63,460 nucleotides of DNA from an uncultured Bacteroidia bacterium. Lineage in GTDB: Bacteria; Bacteroidota; Bacteroidia; Bacteroidales; UBA932. A model generated the notes under the pieces. The model was given only the letters and a program-made list of their open reading frames with translations. It had not been told where the DNA came from and ran no database searches. The DNA is taken from contig CADCJX010000013.1 in assembly GCA_902801885.1 (NCBI GenBank), positions 1 to 63,460 on the forward strand, in the 5' to 3' direction. The position numbers were made by a program, and so were the translations under genes. This document shows, piece after piece, positions 16,782 through 26,365 of this stretch. The first letter of the stretch is position 1. Each line of letters opens with the position of its first letter.

Positions 16782-17519
16782 TCAGAATCTGTAGGAGAGG
16801 CCGGCGGTCATGGAGAAGAACCATCGGAGGGGCTTGGTGTCCGTAACTGCATTCCTCTCTGTCTTGTAAAGATAGTTGTTGGTCAGATTGTAGTGCACGG
16901 CAGGGCTTAACTTGAGGTCGAAACGCCAGATCCTGAAATTGGCGCAGGCGCCGGCATCAAGAGTCAACAGGAAACGACCGTTCAGCTCGGTCCAGGAACT
17001 CTCCTGGTTCTCAAACGACTGCCCCCAGTAGGCAGTGGAAACTGTCGAACTCTCTCCGGCAATGTAACCTGGAGTGACACCGGCGAAAAACTCCGCCTGA
17101 CTGAACAGGTTGGCGATAAAACTGGCCAGGGCTCCCCTGAGAGGATCCGGGTATCCCATAACCACATCATAGCCGAAGGTCTCCCCGGCGGCAATAGCCC
17201 CTCTTCTCACCCTTCCTTCCGTGGAGAGAGCCTTTGTCCGGTAGGCGAAAGCAACCGGTAGACCGATGGCATTGTCTATCTCCGCCACTCTCGACATTAT
17301 CTGGACACCGGCCCTGTAACCAAGACCGTTATAATTGAAATGACCGTAGGTGATGCCATAGGTAACCTCAGCTTCCTGCCCTTTCGTGGGTGCCACATAG
17401 ACTCCGGCATAGAAGCCCAGGTCGTCGGAAAGATTTCTAAAGTCTGCAGGTTTCGTCTGGGAAAAAGCACAGACTGAAAAGGCCATAAGGACACATGCTA
17501 AAGACAGGCGTAATTTCAT
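16782..17519 (-). CDS. Outer-membrane beta-barrel-like protein, unknown function
   Basis: 245 residues from the ATG at 17519; a second ATG lies 9 bases upstream. There is a cleavable signal (MKLRLSLACVLMAFSVCAFSQ). The rest alternates polar and hydrophobic residues in many short strands (YGITYGHFNYNGLGYRAG, FDLKLSPAVHYNLTNNYLY) and ends in SMTAGLSYRF, with the terminal Phe typical of barrels inserted by the BAM complex. I do not recognise a family. It is convergent with dnaG and divergent from metG, and so appears to be a single-gene unit. Confidence 0.7.
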   Translation of the reverse strand: MKLRLSLACVLMAFSVCAFSQTKPADFRNLSDDLGFYAGVYVAPTKGQEAEVTYGITYGHFNYNGLGYRAGVQIMSRVAEIDNAIGLPVAFAYRTKALSTEGRVRRGAIAAGETFGYDVVMGYPDPLRGALASFIANLFSQAEFFAGVTPGYIAGESSTVSTAYWGQSFENQESSWTELNGRFLLTLDAGACANFRIWRFDLKLSPAVHYNLTNNYLYKTERNAVTDTKPLRWFFSMTAGLSYRF

Positions 17520-17590
17520 TATACACACATTTTATAAGGATGCAAATCCTACAAATAACATTCCTTGTGGAAACATCCGGCGGAATTTGC

Positions 17591-17598
17591 TACCTTTG
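17591..17598 (+). promoter_or_regulatory. -7 element of the metG promoter
   Basis: TACCTTTG matches TAnnTTTG exactly and lies 21 bases before the metG ATG. No clear TTTG is at the proper distance upstream. Confidence 0.5.
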
Positions 17599-17618
17599 CA
17601 GGTTGAACACAATCATTT

Positions 17619-19832
17619 ATGGAAAAGAATTTCAAGAGAACGCTTGTGACATGTGCGCTGCCGTACGCCAACGGTCCAGTGCACATAGGCCATCTGGCCG
17701 GAGTCTATGTGCCCGCTGACATATTCGTAAGATACAAGAGGATGAGGGGCGAGGACGTCCTGTTCATCTGCGGCTCGGATGAGCACGGAGTGCCGATCAC
17801 GATCAAGGCCAGGAACAACGGAGTAACTCCACAGGACATAGTGGACAAGTATCACGGCATCATCAAGGATTCCTTCACAAGGCTCGGAATCAATTTTGAC
17901 ATATATTCCCGCACCACCTCCAAGGTGCATGAGAAGAATGCTTCGGAGTTCTTCCGTGAGCTCTACGACAAGGGTAAATTCATCACCAAGGAGAGCGAGC
18001 AGTACTACGATCCCGAGGCCAAGACCTTCCTGGCAGACCGCTACATAGTCGGCACCTGCCCCAAGTGCGGCAATCCGAACGCCTACGGCGACCAGTGCGA
18101 GAAATGCGGAAGCACCCTCAGCCCTGAGGAACTGCTGAATCCGAAGTCGAAACTCAGCGGTGCCGAACCCATAAAGAAGAAGACCACCCACTGGTACCTT
18201 CCACTTGACCAGTACGAGCCCTGGCTCAGGGACTGGATCCTCGAGAACCACAAGGAGTGGAGGTCCAACGTCTACGGCCAGTGCAAATCCTGGCTGGACG
18301 GAGGCCTTCAGCCCAGGGCAGTCAGCCGCGACCTTGACTGGGGCGTGCCCGTGCCCGTGGAAGGTGCTGAGGGCAAGGTCCTCTACGTCTGGTTCGACGC
18401 CCCCATCGGTTACATTTCCAACACCCAGGAACTCCTGCCGGAGAGCTGGGAGAAATGGTGGAAGGACGATGAAACCCGCCTGGTGCATTTCATCGGAAAG
18501 GACAACATCGTCTTCCACTGCATTGTGTTCCCGTCGATGCTCAAGGCCCGTGGAGGCTATATCCTCCCGGACAATGTCCCTTCCAACGAGTTCCTGAACC
18601 TCGAGGGCGACAAGATCTCCACTTCACGCAATTGGGCCGTCTGGCTCAATGAATATGTGGACGAGTTCCCCGGCCAGGAGGATGTCCTGCGCTACGTACT
18701 CTGCGCCAACGCTCCGGAGACAAAGGACAACGACTTCACCTGGAAGGACTTCCAGCAGCGCAATAACAGCGAACTGGTGGCTATCCTGGGCAACTTTGTC
18801 AACAGGGCTGTCGTCCTGACCCAGAAGTATTTCGGCGGCAAGGTGCCTGCAAACCTGAAGCCTGAGGCCATAGATGCTGAGACCCTGGCCCAGATTCCGG
18901 AGCTGCGCCGCAGCCTTGAGGCCAATCTCGATGGATTCCACTTCAGGGAAGCCCTGAAGGATGCCATGAGCATAGCCCGCGTGGGCAACAAGTATATCTC
19001 CGACACGGAGCCGTGGAAGGTGGCCAAGACCGATATGGACAGGACCGCTTCCATCCTCTACACTTCCCTCCAGATCTGCGCCAACCTGGCCATCGCTTTC
19101 GAGCCTTTCACCCCGTTCTCTGCAGAGAAGCTTCGCGGGATCCTGAAGGTGGGCCTGGATGCCGGATTCGACCATCGCGCCGGCGAGGGCGAGCCTACGA
19201 TCAATTTCTTCAAGCCCGGCGAAAGCCGTGCACTCCACACCATAGCCGGAGTGCCGTCCGAGACCGGCCTTAACCCGGCGGCAACTCCCTCAGATAAACC
19301 TGTGTTCTGCTGGGACGATCTGGGAAAGGCGGACCTGCTGCCGGTGGGACACGAGCTCGGAGAAGCCGTACTGCTCTTTGCCAAGGTCGAGGACAGCGTG
19401 GTTGAAGCCCAGGTTGCCAAACTGAATGCCACGAAGGCCGCCAACGAGGCTGCAGCCAAGGAAGCTGCTGCCAAAGAAGCAGCATCCAAGGTCGAACCCC
19501 AGAAGCCCGAAGTCACATTCGAAGACTTCGGAGCAATGGACATCCGTACTGCAACCGTCCTTGAGGCGGAAAGGGTCCCCAAGACCGACAAGCTCCTCAA
19601 GCTCACGATCGACACAGGCATCGACAAGAGAACGATCGTTTCCGGAATCGCTGAATATTATTCCCCTGAGGACATGCTCGGCAAGCAGATCTGCATCCTT
19701 GCGAACCTCAAGCCAAGGAGCATCCGCGGCATCGAGTCCAAGGGAATGATCCTTATGGCAAAGCAGGGCGACGGAACAATGCGTTTCATCACCCCGCAGG
19801 AGGTCGTAACAAATGGCGCCGTCATAGGTTAA
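17619..19832 (+). CDS. metG: Methionyl-tRNA synthetase with C-terminal tRNA-binding domain
   Basis: 737 residues. It charges tRNA-Met. The class I signature is [16 protein letters not shown] with HIGH at ~20; the second signature is the KISTS form ([11 protein letters not shown]); a zinc knuckle is at [18 protein letters not shown]. An anticodon-binding helical domain spans ~380-540. Residues ~620-737 are an EMAP/Arc1p-like tRNA-binding domain ([36 protein letters not shown]) reached through an Ala/Lys-rich helix. Between the two lies an in-frame palindromic repeat coding for [17 protein letters not shown]. The stop codon lies in a hairpin that ends the gene. Confidence 0.97.
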   Translation: MEKNFKRTLVTCALPYANGPVHIGHLAGVYVPADIFVRYKRMRGEDVLFICGSDEHGVPITIKARNNGVTPQDIVDKYHGIIKDSFTRLGINFDIYSRTTSKVHEKNASEFFRELYDKGKFITKESEQYYDPEAKTFLADRYIVGTCPKCGNPNAYGDQCEKCGSTLSPEELLNPKSKLSGAEPIKKKTTHWYLPLDQYEPWLRDWILENHKEWRSNVYGQCKSWLDGGLQPRAVSRDLDWGVPVPVEGAEGKVLYVWFDAPIGYISNTQELLPESWEKWWKDDETRLVHFIGKDNIVFHCIVFPSMLKARGGYILPDNVPSNEFLNLEGDKISTSRNWAVWLNEYVDEFPGQEDVLRYVLCANAPETKDNDFTWKDFQQRNNSELVAILGNFVNRAVVLTQKYFGGKVPANLKPEAIDAETLAQIPELRRSLEANLDGFHFREALKDAMSIARVGNKYISDTEPWKVAKTDMDRTASILYTSLQICANLAIAFEPFTPFSAEKLRGILKVGLDAGFDHRAGEGEPTINFFKPGESRALHTIAGVPSETGLNPAATPSDKPVFCWDDLGKADLLPVGHELGEAVLLFAKVEDSVVEAQVAKLNATKAANEAAAKEAAAKEAASKVEPQKPEVTFEDFGAMDIRTATVLEAERVPKTDKLLKLTIDTGIDKRTIVSGIAEYYSPEDMLGKQICILANLKPRSIRGIESKGMILMAKQGDGTMRFITPQEVVTNGAVIG
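19245..19289. repeat. In-frame palindromic repeat inside metG
   Basis: A compact member of the family seen in dnaG: left arm GCCGGAGTGCCGTCCGAGAC at 19245-19264, right arm ending CCCGGCGGCAACTCCC at 19289. It encodes [15 protein letters not shown] in the linker after the anticodon-binding domain. Confidence 0.75.
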
Positions 19833-19841
19833 CGGCGCCAT
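19813..19841. terminator. Hairpin at the metG/GH106 convergent ends
   Basis: A perfect 9-base stem, ATGGCGCCG (19813-19821) and CGGCGCCAT (19833-19841), spans the metG stop codon. There is no strong T run, but its place between convergent genes suggests termination in both directions. Confidence 0.55.
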
Positions 19842-19854
19842 CCATATTCATCAA

Positions 19855-22800
19855 TCAACGTCCGACACAGACTTTGACCGGGCCGAGAAGGCCTGAGTCA
19901 TGCAGTGGTGCATCCGCCGCGGGACCTGCTATGGTCCACGTCTTACGGAGCGCTTCATCCTGCCCGGCATCGTAGACCAGGCGGTTGTACCATGTACCGG
20001 TCACATCCACGGTAAGGGTGTTCTCGCCCTCATGTACAAGGTCCCCGATCCGGAGAGTGTAAGGCGCAGTCCAGCATACACCTGCCTGCTCGCCGTTGAT
20101 TTTGACATCAGCTATGAAATCCACCTTGCCGAGATCGAGGACAAGGTCCTTACCGACAGATCCCGAAGGGACATTGAAAGTAGTTGAATATGTGGCAGTT
20201 CCAGAGAAAGCCCTGCCTTCCTCACCAAGGTCAAGATCCTTCCAAGGCTTCAGGGCATCAAGACGGACTGGATCTTTCGGAGCTCCCCACCCTTCAGGGA
20301 AGCTCACCGACCAGTTCGTGACACTGATTTCATGCTTACCAGGTACCGAGACTTTCCCTTTGGAAGCGGCGCCATCCTTACGGAAGACAATGAATCCTCC
20401 TTCAGCCTGTGCAAGATCGAGGTGTATCTTCCTGTACCGGCCCCAACCACGGGCCTTTAGATCATGTATACTTCCGTCGACAGGATTCCACCACTGGGCC
20501 TTCCCCTTGGCACGAACCTTCACTGTACCATGGAATTCTCCCTGAGGAGGTGAGGCTACGAAGAACCATGTCGCCCCATCCTCTTCTCTCTCAGTCCAAA
20601 TCAGATCCTTTTCTTCACAAACAAGGCGAGGACGCATTCCGAAAGCCTTCAGTGCTTCGTCCAGAGACATGCTCACAGCAATTGCTCCCTTCCCCATCCT
20701 GTTGATACGGCCAGGTTCAAGATCGCCCCAGAGGGATATCACCTCATCATCGAAACGCAGCAGCATCTCTTCGCCGCCGGACAGGGTGGCGACATCATTG
20801 GGCGCATTGCCCACGACCTTTGCTCCGGCAAGAACCAGTTCACGGATCTTCGCCACCGTCTCAGGAAGCATCCTCTCATTCTCAGGAATCCAAAGGACTT
20901 CGTAAGCGATGCCCTCCGGGGTCACTATCTTCCCATCTTTCACGGTGAGGCGGCCCAGAAGGACGTCAGGATTGCAGTAGTCGTACTTGTAACCGTCAGG
21001 GAAACGGATGTTCCCTTCCTGGCGCTTTCCGTTGCCGGTGTACTGGGATGGCCTGTGTCCAACCTCGTCTCCAAGGTACCAGAGGACATCCACTACAGGC
21101 AGTCCCCTCTCGAGGAGATAGCTTTGCCTGGCAAGGAATCCGGTGAAATACGACATGTATTTCCACCAGGTCTGGCCTCTCAGGAAGGGCGTACCGATGT
21201 TCCTGGCGAAACTGGTACCCGGCGGCAGGAAACCTATCTGTGGATTATGGGTATAGGTGTGGAACACATTGTGAGTGACTCCCTCACCCATGTTGAAGTT
21301 TGCGACGTCACGGAGCATCTGCCAGTGTTCATCCCAGGTCAGGGAGAAACTTGTGAAGCTCTCCGCCGCAACCCTTGGTTTACCATATATGTGCGCAGCA
21401 GATGCCGTCGGCTTGATCGGCTTGAAATCAAGGTCACCGACGTAACCCTCGGAGAAGGGCTGCCAGAATTCACACATGGGGACATCAGCGTACTTGAAAT
21501 ACTCCATGGGATCCATGACCACTACGTCGCCACCAGCTGTCTCGTACTGGACCTTCATGCCCTTGCCATGGGCAAGATCAGTCATCTTCTTGAAAAAGTT
21601 CTCGCAATAGAGGTCGTTCACGGTACGTCTCCAGTCGATCAGGAATTTGCTTGTCAGTTCCTGTCCGTCAAGTACGTATCCCATAAGAGCAGGGAGATGT
21701 CCGCGAAGCTTGTAACCGGCTGATTTCTCGAAGGTTTCTTCCATTCCAGGAGTCCATGTCTGAGTGTGACACTCCCAGCTGTCCATGAGCATTCCGGAGG
21801 CTTTCCCTCCCAACGGCCCGTCCTGGAGCATTCCGACATAGTTGGCAAACTGGATTTCTGCGCCACGGGGATCGAATTTGCTGCATTCCCATCCAGTTGC
21901 CTCAGGAGGAGCCGGAGAATTCCTACGACCGGAATTGACGTGTCCTATGCGCAGCACGGTCCATTTACCTTCCGGGAAATCTCCTACGGGTGCCGTCCAG
22001 TCAAGTCTGCCGGAAGCATCCATCTTGTCCGTAATGTCGATGATGTCTTTTGAATTTACGTAGGACAAGGGATTCTGTTCAGGACGTTCCTGACTCAATT
22101 CCTTGGCAATAAGGGTCCATCCAGCTTCACCTCTCCAACTGTTCTTGCGGGCCGCCGATAGGAACCTGACGAACCTGACGGTAGCCGGATGGGCGTTGGT
22201 AAGGGTGAATGAATATGTTTTTGCATCTTCCACCTCGTTGCAGGCAAAGACCATGTCGTAGGGATTGCCATCCTGCCAGTTGCTCATCGGAAGGTCGGCA
22301 TCCACGAGGGTCTTCTCTTCCCCGGAAGCTGTCTTGGCAGTAAGCTTGACATGAATCCCGGGATCGTAGCAGAAATTGTGTGAGAAAGCACCTACCGGGG
22401 GCAGTTCAAGAGTCCGGACCACACTGCCTTCAGGGAGGGTGAAGGTGACAGTGTTGGAAGAAGCTTCCTTGAGAGAAAGGCCCTTTCCATCCCTCCCTTC
22501 GACAAGGGCTTTCCATGAATCGTCAGCGGCTTCGATAACTGAAGGCTGGAGAGGTGTCCCGGTGTCTCCCAAAGGTGTGGGGAAAGCCAGGACCGCAATG
22601 TCATGGTAGTCTCTCCAGGGCTCATCCGGAGAAACAGCCTTTTCAAGAAGGGAAGAGAACTTATTGCCGGCAGGGACATCAGTCCTTGTCCAGACAATCT
22701 CACGCATTGCATTCTCTGGGGTTATCCAAGGTCCTCCGGCCATGGACCAACCTGGGCAGGTCTGCACAGTCAGCCTCAACCCCAGACTGTCTGCCTTGCG

Positions 22801-23160
22801 ACCAAGGTACCCGACCATGTCTTCCCACTCCGGGCTCAAGGTTGTCAGCTGGTGGCCGGTCGCAGGCCATGGGCCTCCGAAATAGCCGTGGAACCACTGG
22901 ATTCCTGAAAGGCCGGCATCATGGATTGCCTGCAGGTCGGCATCGATACCCTCCTTCGAGACATTGCCACCGATGAAGTGGAACCAAGTCTCCGGATAGA
23001 AGATCTTGTCAGGTTTGCGGAACCGTTCTTCATCCTGGGAAGAGAAAGGAGCGCGGAGCAAGGCTGCATCAGGCACGATGTCCACCGTCTGGGCGGCGGT
23101 GGACATCTGCGAAAGGATAAGTGCCGCCAATAGGACGGCGGACATTGAATGGAACTTCAT
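19855..23160 (-). CDS. GH106-type alpha-L-rhamnosidase, exported
   Basis: 1101 residues with a signal peptide (MKFHSMSAVLLAALILSQMSTAAQ). The order matches GH106: an N-terminal barrel region with FYPETWFHFIGGNVSKEGI, LQAIHDAGLSGIQWFHGY and LTVQTCPGWSMAGGPWI; a beta-rich insert at ~230-350; barrel parts with MDSWECHTQTWTPGM, YETAGGD and AESFTSF; and a C-terminal galactose-binding-like domain (DLGKVDFIADVKINGEQAG). GH106 enzymes remove L-rhamnose from pectin (rhamnogalacturonan) or other glycans. The start codon directly abuts the stop of the TlpA-like gene, so it ends a five-gene run. The exact glycan is unknown. A second rhamnosidase, of GH78 type, lies at 42426. Confidence 0.88.
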   Translation of the reverse strand: MKFHSMSAVLLAALILSQMSTAAQTVDIVPDAALLRAPFSSQDEERFRKPDKIFYPETWFHFIGGNVSKEGIDADLQAIHDAGLSGIQWFHGYFGGPWPATGHQLTTLSPEWEDMVGYLGRKADSLGLRLTVQTCPGWSMAGGPWITPENAMREIVWTRTDVPAGNKFSSLLEKAVSPDEPWRDYHDIAVLAFPTPLGDTGTPLQPSVIEAADDSWKALVEGRDGKGLSLKEASSNTVTFTLPEGSVVRTLELPPVGAFSHNFCYDPGIHVKLTAKTASGEEKTLVDADLPMSNWQDGNPYDMVFACNEVEDAKTYSFTLTNAHPATVRFVRFLSAARKNSWRGEAGWTLIAKELSQERPEQNPLSYVNSKDIIDITDKMDASGRLDWTAPVGDFPEGKWTVLRIGHVNSGRRNSPAPPEATGWECSKFDPRGAEIQFANYVGMLQDGPLGGKASGMLMDSWECHTQTWTPGMEETFEKSAGYKLRGHLPALMGYVLDGQELTSKFLIDWRRTVNDLYCENFFKKMTDLAHGKGMKVQYETAGGDVVVMDPMEYFKYADVPMCEFWQPFSEGYVGDLDFKPIKPTASAAHIYGKPRVAAESFTSFSLTWDEHWQMLRDVANFNMGEGVTHNVFHTYTHNPQIGFLPPGTSFARNIGTPFLRGQTWWKYMSYFTGFLARQSYLLERGLPVVDVLWYLGDEVGHRPSQYTGNGKRQEGNIRFPDGYKYDYCNPDVLLGRLTVKDGKIVTPEGIAYEVLWIPENERMLPETVAKIRELVLAGAKVVGNAPNDVATLSGGEEMLLRFDDEVISLWGDLEPGRINRMGKGAIAVSMSLDEALKAFGMRPRLVCEEKDLIWTEREEDGATWFFVASPPQGEFHGTVKVRAKGKAQWWNPVDGSIHDLKARGWGRYRKIHLDLAQAEGGFIVFRKDGAASKGKVSVPGKHEISVTNWSVSFPEGWGAPKDPVRLDALKPWKDLDLGEEGRAFSGTATYSTTFNVPSGSVGKDLVLDLGKVDFIADVKINGEQAGVCWTAPYTLRIGDLVHEGENTLTVDVTGTWYNRLVYDAGQDEALRKTWTIAGPAADAPLHDSGLLGPVKVCVGR

Positions 23161-24303
23161 CTACTTTTTGATGAGGGACTTGACGTAGGAATAGAATTCA
23201 GGATCCTCGCCGACGATGGTCTTGTTGATGGTTCCGTCAGGGTTGAGGATAAGTTTCGTAGGATAACCCTGGATCGCATAGGTAACTGCGACGTCAGTCT
23301 TCTCATCACCAGGATTGTAGACATGGAGCCAAGGAAGTTCATGCTCCTTGATAGCGTTCTTCCAGACCTCCTCGGTGTCATTGCAGTCGATGCTGAGTAT
23401 CTCGATCTTGCCCTTGGCATCCTTATAGAGCTGCTTCATGTCAGGAATGCCCTTCTTGCACCAGTAGCACCACTCACCCCAGAAATCGAGGATGATGTAC
23501 TTGCCCTGGTTGTAGATTGAAGAGAGCGTGAAGTCCTCGCCCTTCTCGTTCTTGAGGGTGAAGTCAGGAGCCTGCATGCCGTCCTTTACCTTCTCGGCAG
23601 CCTCTGATCTTGCCTTTGTCTTCTGTGCACTTGTCCTAGTCCTGTCGATCAGTGGTTTGAGGTAGCCGTTCTGAACTGTCTCAGGAATGATGCCGAGAAC
23701 CTCGAGGGCATCCTTACCGTCCTCACCTATGAGACGGCTGACAAGGGTCGCACCATAGAGGCTGGCAGGATTGTTTTTTATGAAATCCTTAGTCAGGGAA
23801 CTCACATGGGCAGAGACCTCATTGTAGACATTCATGATGGAATCGGACTTGGCCTCATCGTCGGTAGCGCGATACTCCTCAACGATCTCGGCCATTCTCT
23901 TCTGATCAGGCTTCACAAGTTCTGTGTAAGCTTTCTGGTCCTTGAAGAACTGGGAGCCGTCGACCACGAGAGAGTCGAGCCTTCCGCTCAACTTGGCATA
24001 TTCTCCGGGAACGAAAGTGATGGAAGCTACTCCATGCTCACGTCCTCTCTCATCACCGGGCGTGTAGATAATGATTCCGCGGACTGTTGTATCGGTAAAA
24101 GGAATGGTGAAATCACCGTTGACAGCAGGGATGACAGTGGAAGAGAGAGGTGTCCTGGCATTGAGTACGTCAACGACCTCAACCTGGAGGGAATCAGCAG
24201 TCAGGCCATCGAAGTGGCCGGTGATGACATTCTTCTTTTCAGCGCAAGAAGACAGCGCAAGCAGCGTCAGGGCTGCAACTGAATAGAAAAAGATCTTTTT
24301 CAT
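23161..24303 (-). CDS. TlpA-like thiol-disulfide oxidoreductase with DUF4369 domain
   Basis: 380 residues. A lipoprotein signal (MKKIFFYSVAALTLLALSSC) is followed by a beta-rich DUF4369 domain (VITGHFDGLTADSLQVEV), a helical middle part, and a C-terminal thioredoxin fold (~230-380) with active site WGEWCYWCKKGIPDM. Such proteins act on periplasmic disulfides. The CYWC motif has two Cys in the CxxC arrangement, so it should be redox active. It sits between the kinases and the GH106 gene in one run with gaps of 21 and 0 bases. No functional link to either neighbour is obvious. Confidence 0.93.
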   Translation of the reverse strand: MKKIFFYSVAALTLLALSSCAEKKNVITGHFDGLTADSLQVEVVDVLNARTPLSSTVIPAVNGDFTIPFTDTTVRGIIIYTPGDERGREHGVASITFVPGEYAKLSGRLDSLVVDGSQFFKDQKAYTELVKPDQKRMAEIVEEYRATDDEAKSDSIMNVYNEVSAHVSSLTKDFIKNNPASLYGATLVSRLIGEDGKDALEVLGIIPETVQNGYLKPLIDRTRTSAQKTKARSEAAEKVKDGMQAPDFTLKNEKGEDFTLSSIYNQGKYIILDFWGEWCYWCKKGIPDMKQLYKDAKGKIEILSIDCNDTEEVWKNAIKEHELPWLHVYNPGDEKTDVAVTYAIQGYPTKLILNPDGTINKTIVGEDPEFYSYVKSLIKK

Positions 24304-24324
24304 ATTACTGGAATTTAATAATTG

Positions 24325-24960
24325 CTATTCATCTATCTGTTTCACCTCGGGGAACAGGCCGAACAGCTCGGCATCGATCCTGTCAGTGATCTTCTGGAAA
24401 TCCTCAGGTTTGTTCTCGAACTTGATCTCGTCCACGTTGACGATCAGCAGATGCCCGTCATATTCCTTGATCCAGTCCTCATAACGTTTGTTGAGGCCGG
24501 TCAGATAGTCGATCCTGATGCTGCTCTCATACTCGCGTCCCCTCTTCTGGATCTGTGCGACCAGGTTGGGAATGGATGAGCGCAGGTAGATGAGGAGATC
24601 CGGCTTGCTCACAAGGGACATCATCAGGTCGAAGAGATCCGAATAGTTCTCAAAGTCACGGGTGCTCATCAGGCCCATCGAGTGGAGGTTGGGAGCAAAG
24701 ATGCGGGCATCCTCGTAGATGGTCCTGTCCTGGATGATGATGTCACTGCAGCGGGAGATGTCCACCACATCCTTGAACCTCTTGTTGAGGAAATAGATCT
24801 GGAGGTTGAAGGACCAACGCTCCATGTCAGCATAGAAATCGGCCAGGTAAGGATTGAAGTCGACTGACTCGAACTTGGGAGTCCAGCCGTAATGGGCGGC
24901 CAGCATCTTCGTGAGAGTGGTCTTGCCGCTGCCTATGTTTCCTGCTATCGCGATGTGCAT
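24325..24960 (-). CDS. Deoxynucleoside kinase, second of a tandem pair
   Basis: 211 residues. The P-loop is AIAGNIGSGKTTLTKML; the base-recognition and catalytic DRx motif is IIQDRTIYEDARIFA; the lid is RGREYESSIRIDYL. This is the dCK/dGK/dAK-type fold that phosphorylates deoxynucleosides for salvage. It is closely similar over its whole length to the gene at 24972, with long identical DNA at the P-loop, so the pair arose by tandem duplication. In lactobacilli, adjacent kinases of this family form a dAK/dGK heterodimer; a similar pairing is possible here. Which base each prefers cannot be read from sequence. Confidence 0.88.
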   Translation of the reverse strand: MHIAIAGNIGSGKTTLTKMLAAHYGWTPKFESVDFNPYLADFYADMERWSFNLQIYFLNKRFKDVVDISRCSDIIIQDRTIYEDARIFAPNLHSMGLMSTRDFENYSDLFDLMMSLVSKPDLLIYLRSSIPNLVAQIQKRGREYESSIRIDYLTGLNKRYEDWIKEYDGHLLIVNVDEIKFENKPEDFQKITDRIDAELFGLFPEVKQIDE

Positions 24961-24971
24961 ATCCTTGAATG

Positions 24972-25601
24972 TTAAATGTTATTGTCAATCGGGAAAAGTC
25001 CGTAAAGCTCTGCATCGATCCTGTCAGTGATCACAGCGAAATCTTCCGGACGGCTCTCAAAGTCCAGGTCGTCGGTCTCGATGGTAAGCACCCTGCCCTT
25101 GTACTCCGCAATCCACTTCTCGTAACGGTCATTCAGGCCGGCAAGGTAGTCAAGTCCTATGGACTGCTCGTAGTCCCGTCCGCGCTTCTGGATCTGGGCC
25201 ACCAGGTGAGGGATGGAGCATTTGAGGTAGATCAGAAGGTCGGGCATGCCGGCCATCGAGGACATGACGCTGAAGAGGTCCATGTAGGTCTCATAGTCCC
25301 TCTTGCTGAGGTTGCCCATGGCATAGTTGTTCGCGACGAAAATGTACACACCCTCAAAGAGGGTCCTGTCCTGGATGATCACGTCCTTGCTCTTCGAGAT
25401 TTCAAGGACATCCTTGAACCTCTGGGCCAGGAAATATGTCTCCAAGTTATAGGACCAGCGGGGAATGTCCTTGTAATAGTCCTCAAGGTACGGGTTGTAG
25501 GTGACCGACTCGTACTTGGGTGTCCAGCCGTAATGGTTGGCCAGCATCCGTGTAAGGGTGGTCTTGCCGCTGCCTATGTTTCCTGCTATACCTATATGCA
25601 T
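24972..25601 (-). CDS. Deoxynucleoside kinase, first of a tandem pair
   Basis: 209 residues from the ATG at 25601 (MHIGIAGNIGSGKTTL); the frame is open upstream but would overlap the preceding gene. The same marks as in its neighbour are present: P-loop GNIGSGKTTLTRML, DRTLFEGVYIF, lid RGRDYEQSIGLDYL, and a C-terminal YKGRVLTIETDDLDF strand. Loop residues after the DRx motif differ between the two copies (FEGVYIFV here, YEDARIFA there), which may set different substrates. The start lies 14 bases after the MBL gene stop. Confidence 0.88.
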   Translation of the reverse strand: MHIGIAGNIGSGKTTLTRMLANHYGWTPKYESVTYNPYLEDYYKDIPRWSYNLETYFLAQRFKDVLEISKSKDVIIQDRTLFEGVYIFVANNYAMGNLSKRDYETYMDLFSVMSSMAGMPDLLIYLKCSIPHLVAQIQKRGRDYEQSIGLDYLAGLNDRYEKWIAEYKGRVLTIETDDLDFESRPEDFAVITDRIDAELYGLFPIDNNI

Positions 25602-25615
25602 GTTCTCAAAGGGGT

Positions 25616-26347
25616 TCAAATATATTCTTCGGTCTCCCAAGGTTCATTGAAGGGCTGCAGGAAAGGATTGGTCGTCCTCTCTTCCGCTATAGAAGTGGAA
25701 GGGCCGTGGCCAGGATAGACTTCCACGTCGCCCGGAAGAAGCATGAGTTTCTCCATTATTCCTACGATCTCCTTGTCGTAGTCTCCCCCGTCGAGGTCAG
25801 TCCTTCCGATCGCACCGGCGAAAAGAGTGTCTCCTGAGAAGAGGATCTTGTCCTTTTCGCTGTAGAAACACACCCCACCAGGAGTGTGGCCCGGGGTGAC
25901 GATAACGATGAACCCCGGAGATTCTTCACTGTCGTTCAGAATGACACCTTTGTCATCCTGACTGAAGCGAAGGATCTGCCCCTCTACCAGATCCTCAGTC
26001 TTGAACGAGACGTCCGGGGCATGCAGCCCGGCGCCCATGGCATAACCTGGATCCCTCTCAAGGATCATCTTGTCCTCGGAGGACATAAATACTGGAATGG
26101 AATATTCACTGGCGAGTCCTGCGACTCCGAATATATGGTCAAAATGGCCATGGGTCAGCCAGATTGCCTGCGGGGTCAGGCCATGAGTGGAGATGAAAGC
26201 CTTCAGGACTCCGGTCTCGGTTTCATCATAGCATCCAGGATCAATGAACACGCATTCGCCCCCCTCCTCATTCCAAAGGAGATAGCTGTTCTCCCTGAAC
26301 GGATTGAAGCAAAACGACTTGATATTGACCCTGCCGTGGGAACCCAT
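25616..26347 (-). CDS. MBL-fold metallo-hydrolase (glyoxalase II-like) with repeat insertion
   Basis: 243 residues from the ATG at 26347. The metal-binding motif is WLTHGHFDHIFG; later ligands are in VTPGHTPGGVCFY, FSGDTLFAGAIGRTDLDGGD and VYPGHGPSTS. This is the pattern of single-domain glyoxalase II-like hydrolases, which act on thioesters such as S-lactoylglutathione relatives, though the true substrate is not known. Between a strand and the TPGHTPG motif there is an extra segment, FSQDDKGVILNDSEESPG, encoded by a palindromic repeat. It begins a five-gene leftward run that goes on to the kinases. A -7 element lies 26 bases upstream. Confidence 0.9.
   Translation of the reverse strand: MGSHGRVNIKSFCFNPFRENSYLLWNEEGGECVFIDPGCYDETETGVLKAFISTHGLTPQAIWLTHGHFDHIFGVAGLASEYSIPVFMSSEDKMILERDPGYAMGAGLHAPDVSFKTEDLVEGQILRFSQDDKGVILNDSEESPGFIVIVTPGHTPGGVCFYSEKDKILFSGDTLFAGAIGRTDLDGGDYDKEIVGIMEKLMLLPGDVEVYPGHGPSTSIAEERTTNPFLQPFNEPWETEEYI
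25919..25977. repeat. In-frame palindromic repeat inside the MBL gene
   Basis: Two arms (AGATTCTTCACTGTCGTTCA from 25919, and TGACTGAAGCGAAGGATCT ending at 25977) are inverted copies with a few mismatches. A half copy lies at 4346-4373. The minus strand encodes RFSQDDKGVILNDSEES in frame. From memory, peptides of the NDSEES type recur in unrelated proteins of this phylum, as expected of a dispersed repeat. Confidence 0.8.
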
Positions 26348-26365
26348 AAACCTCAATAAATGACT

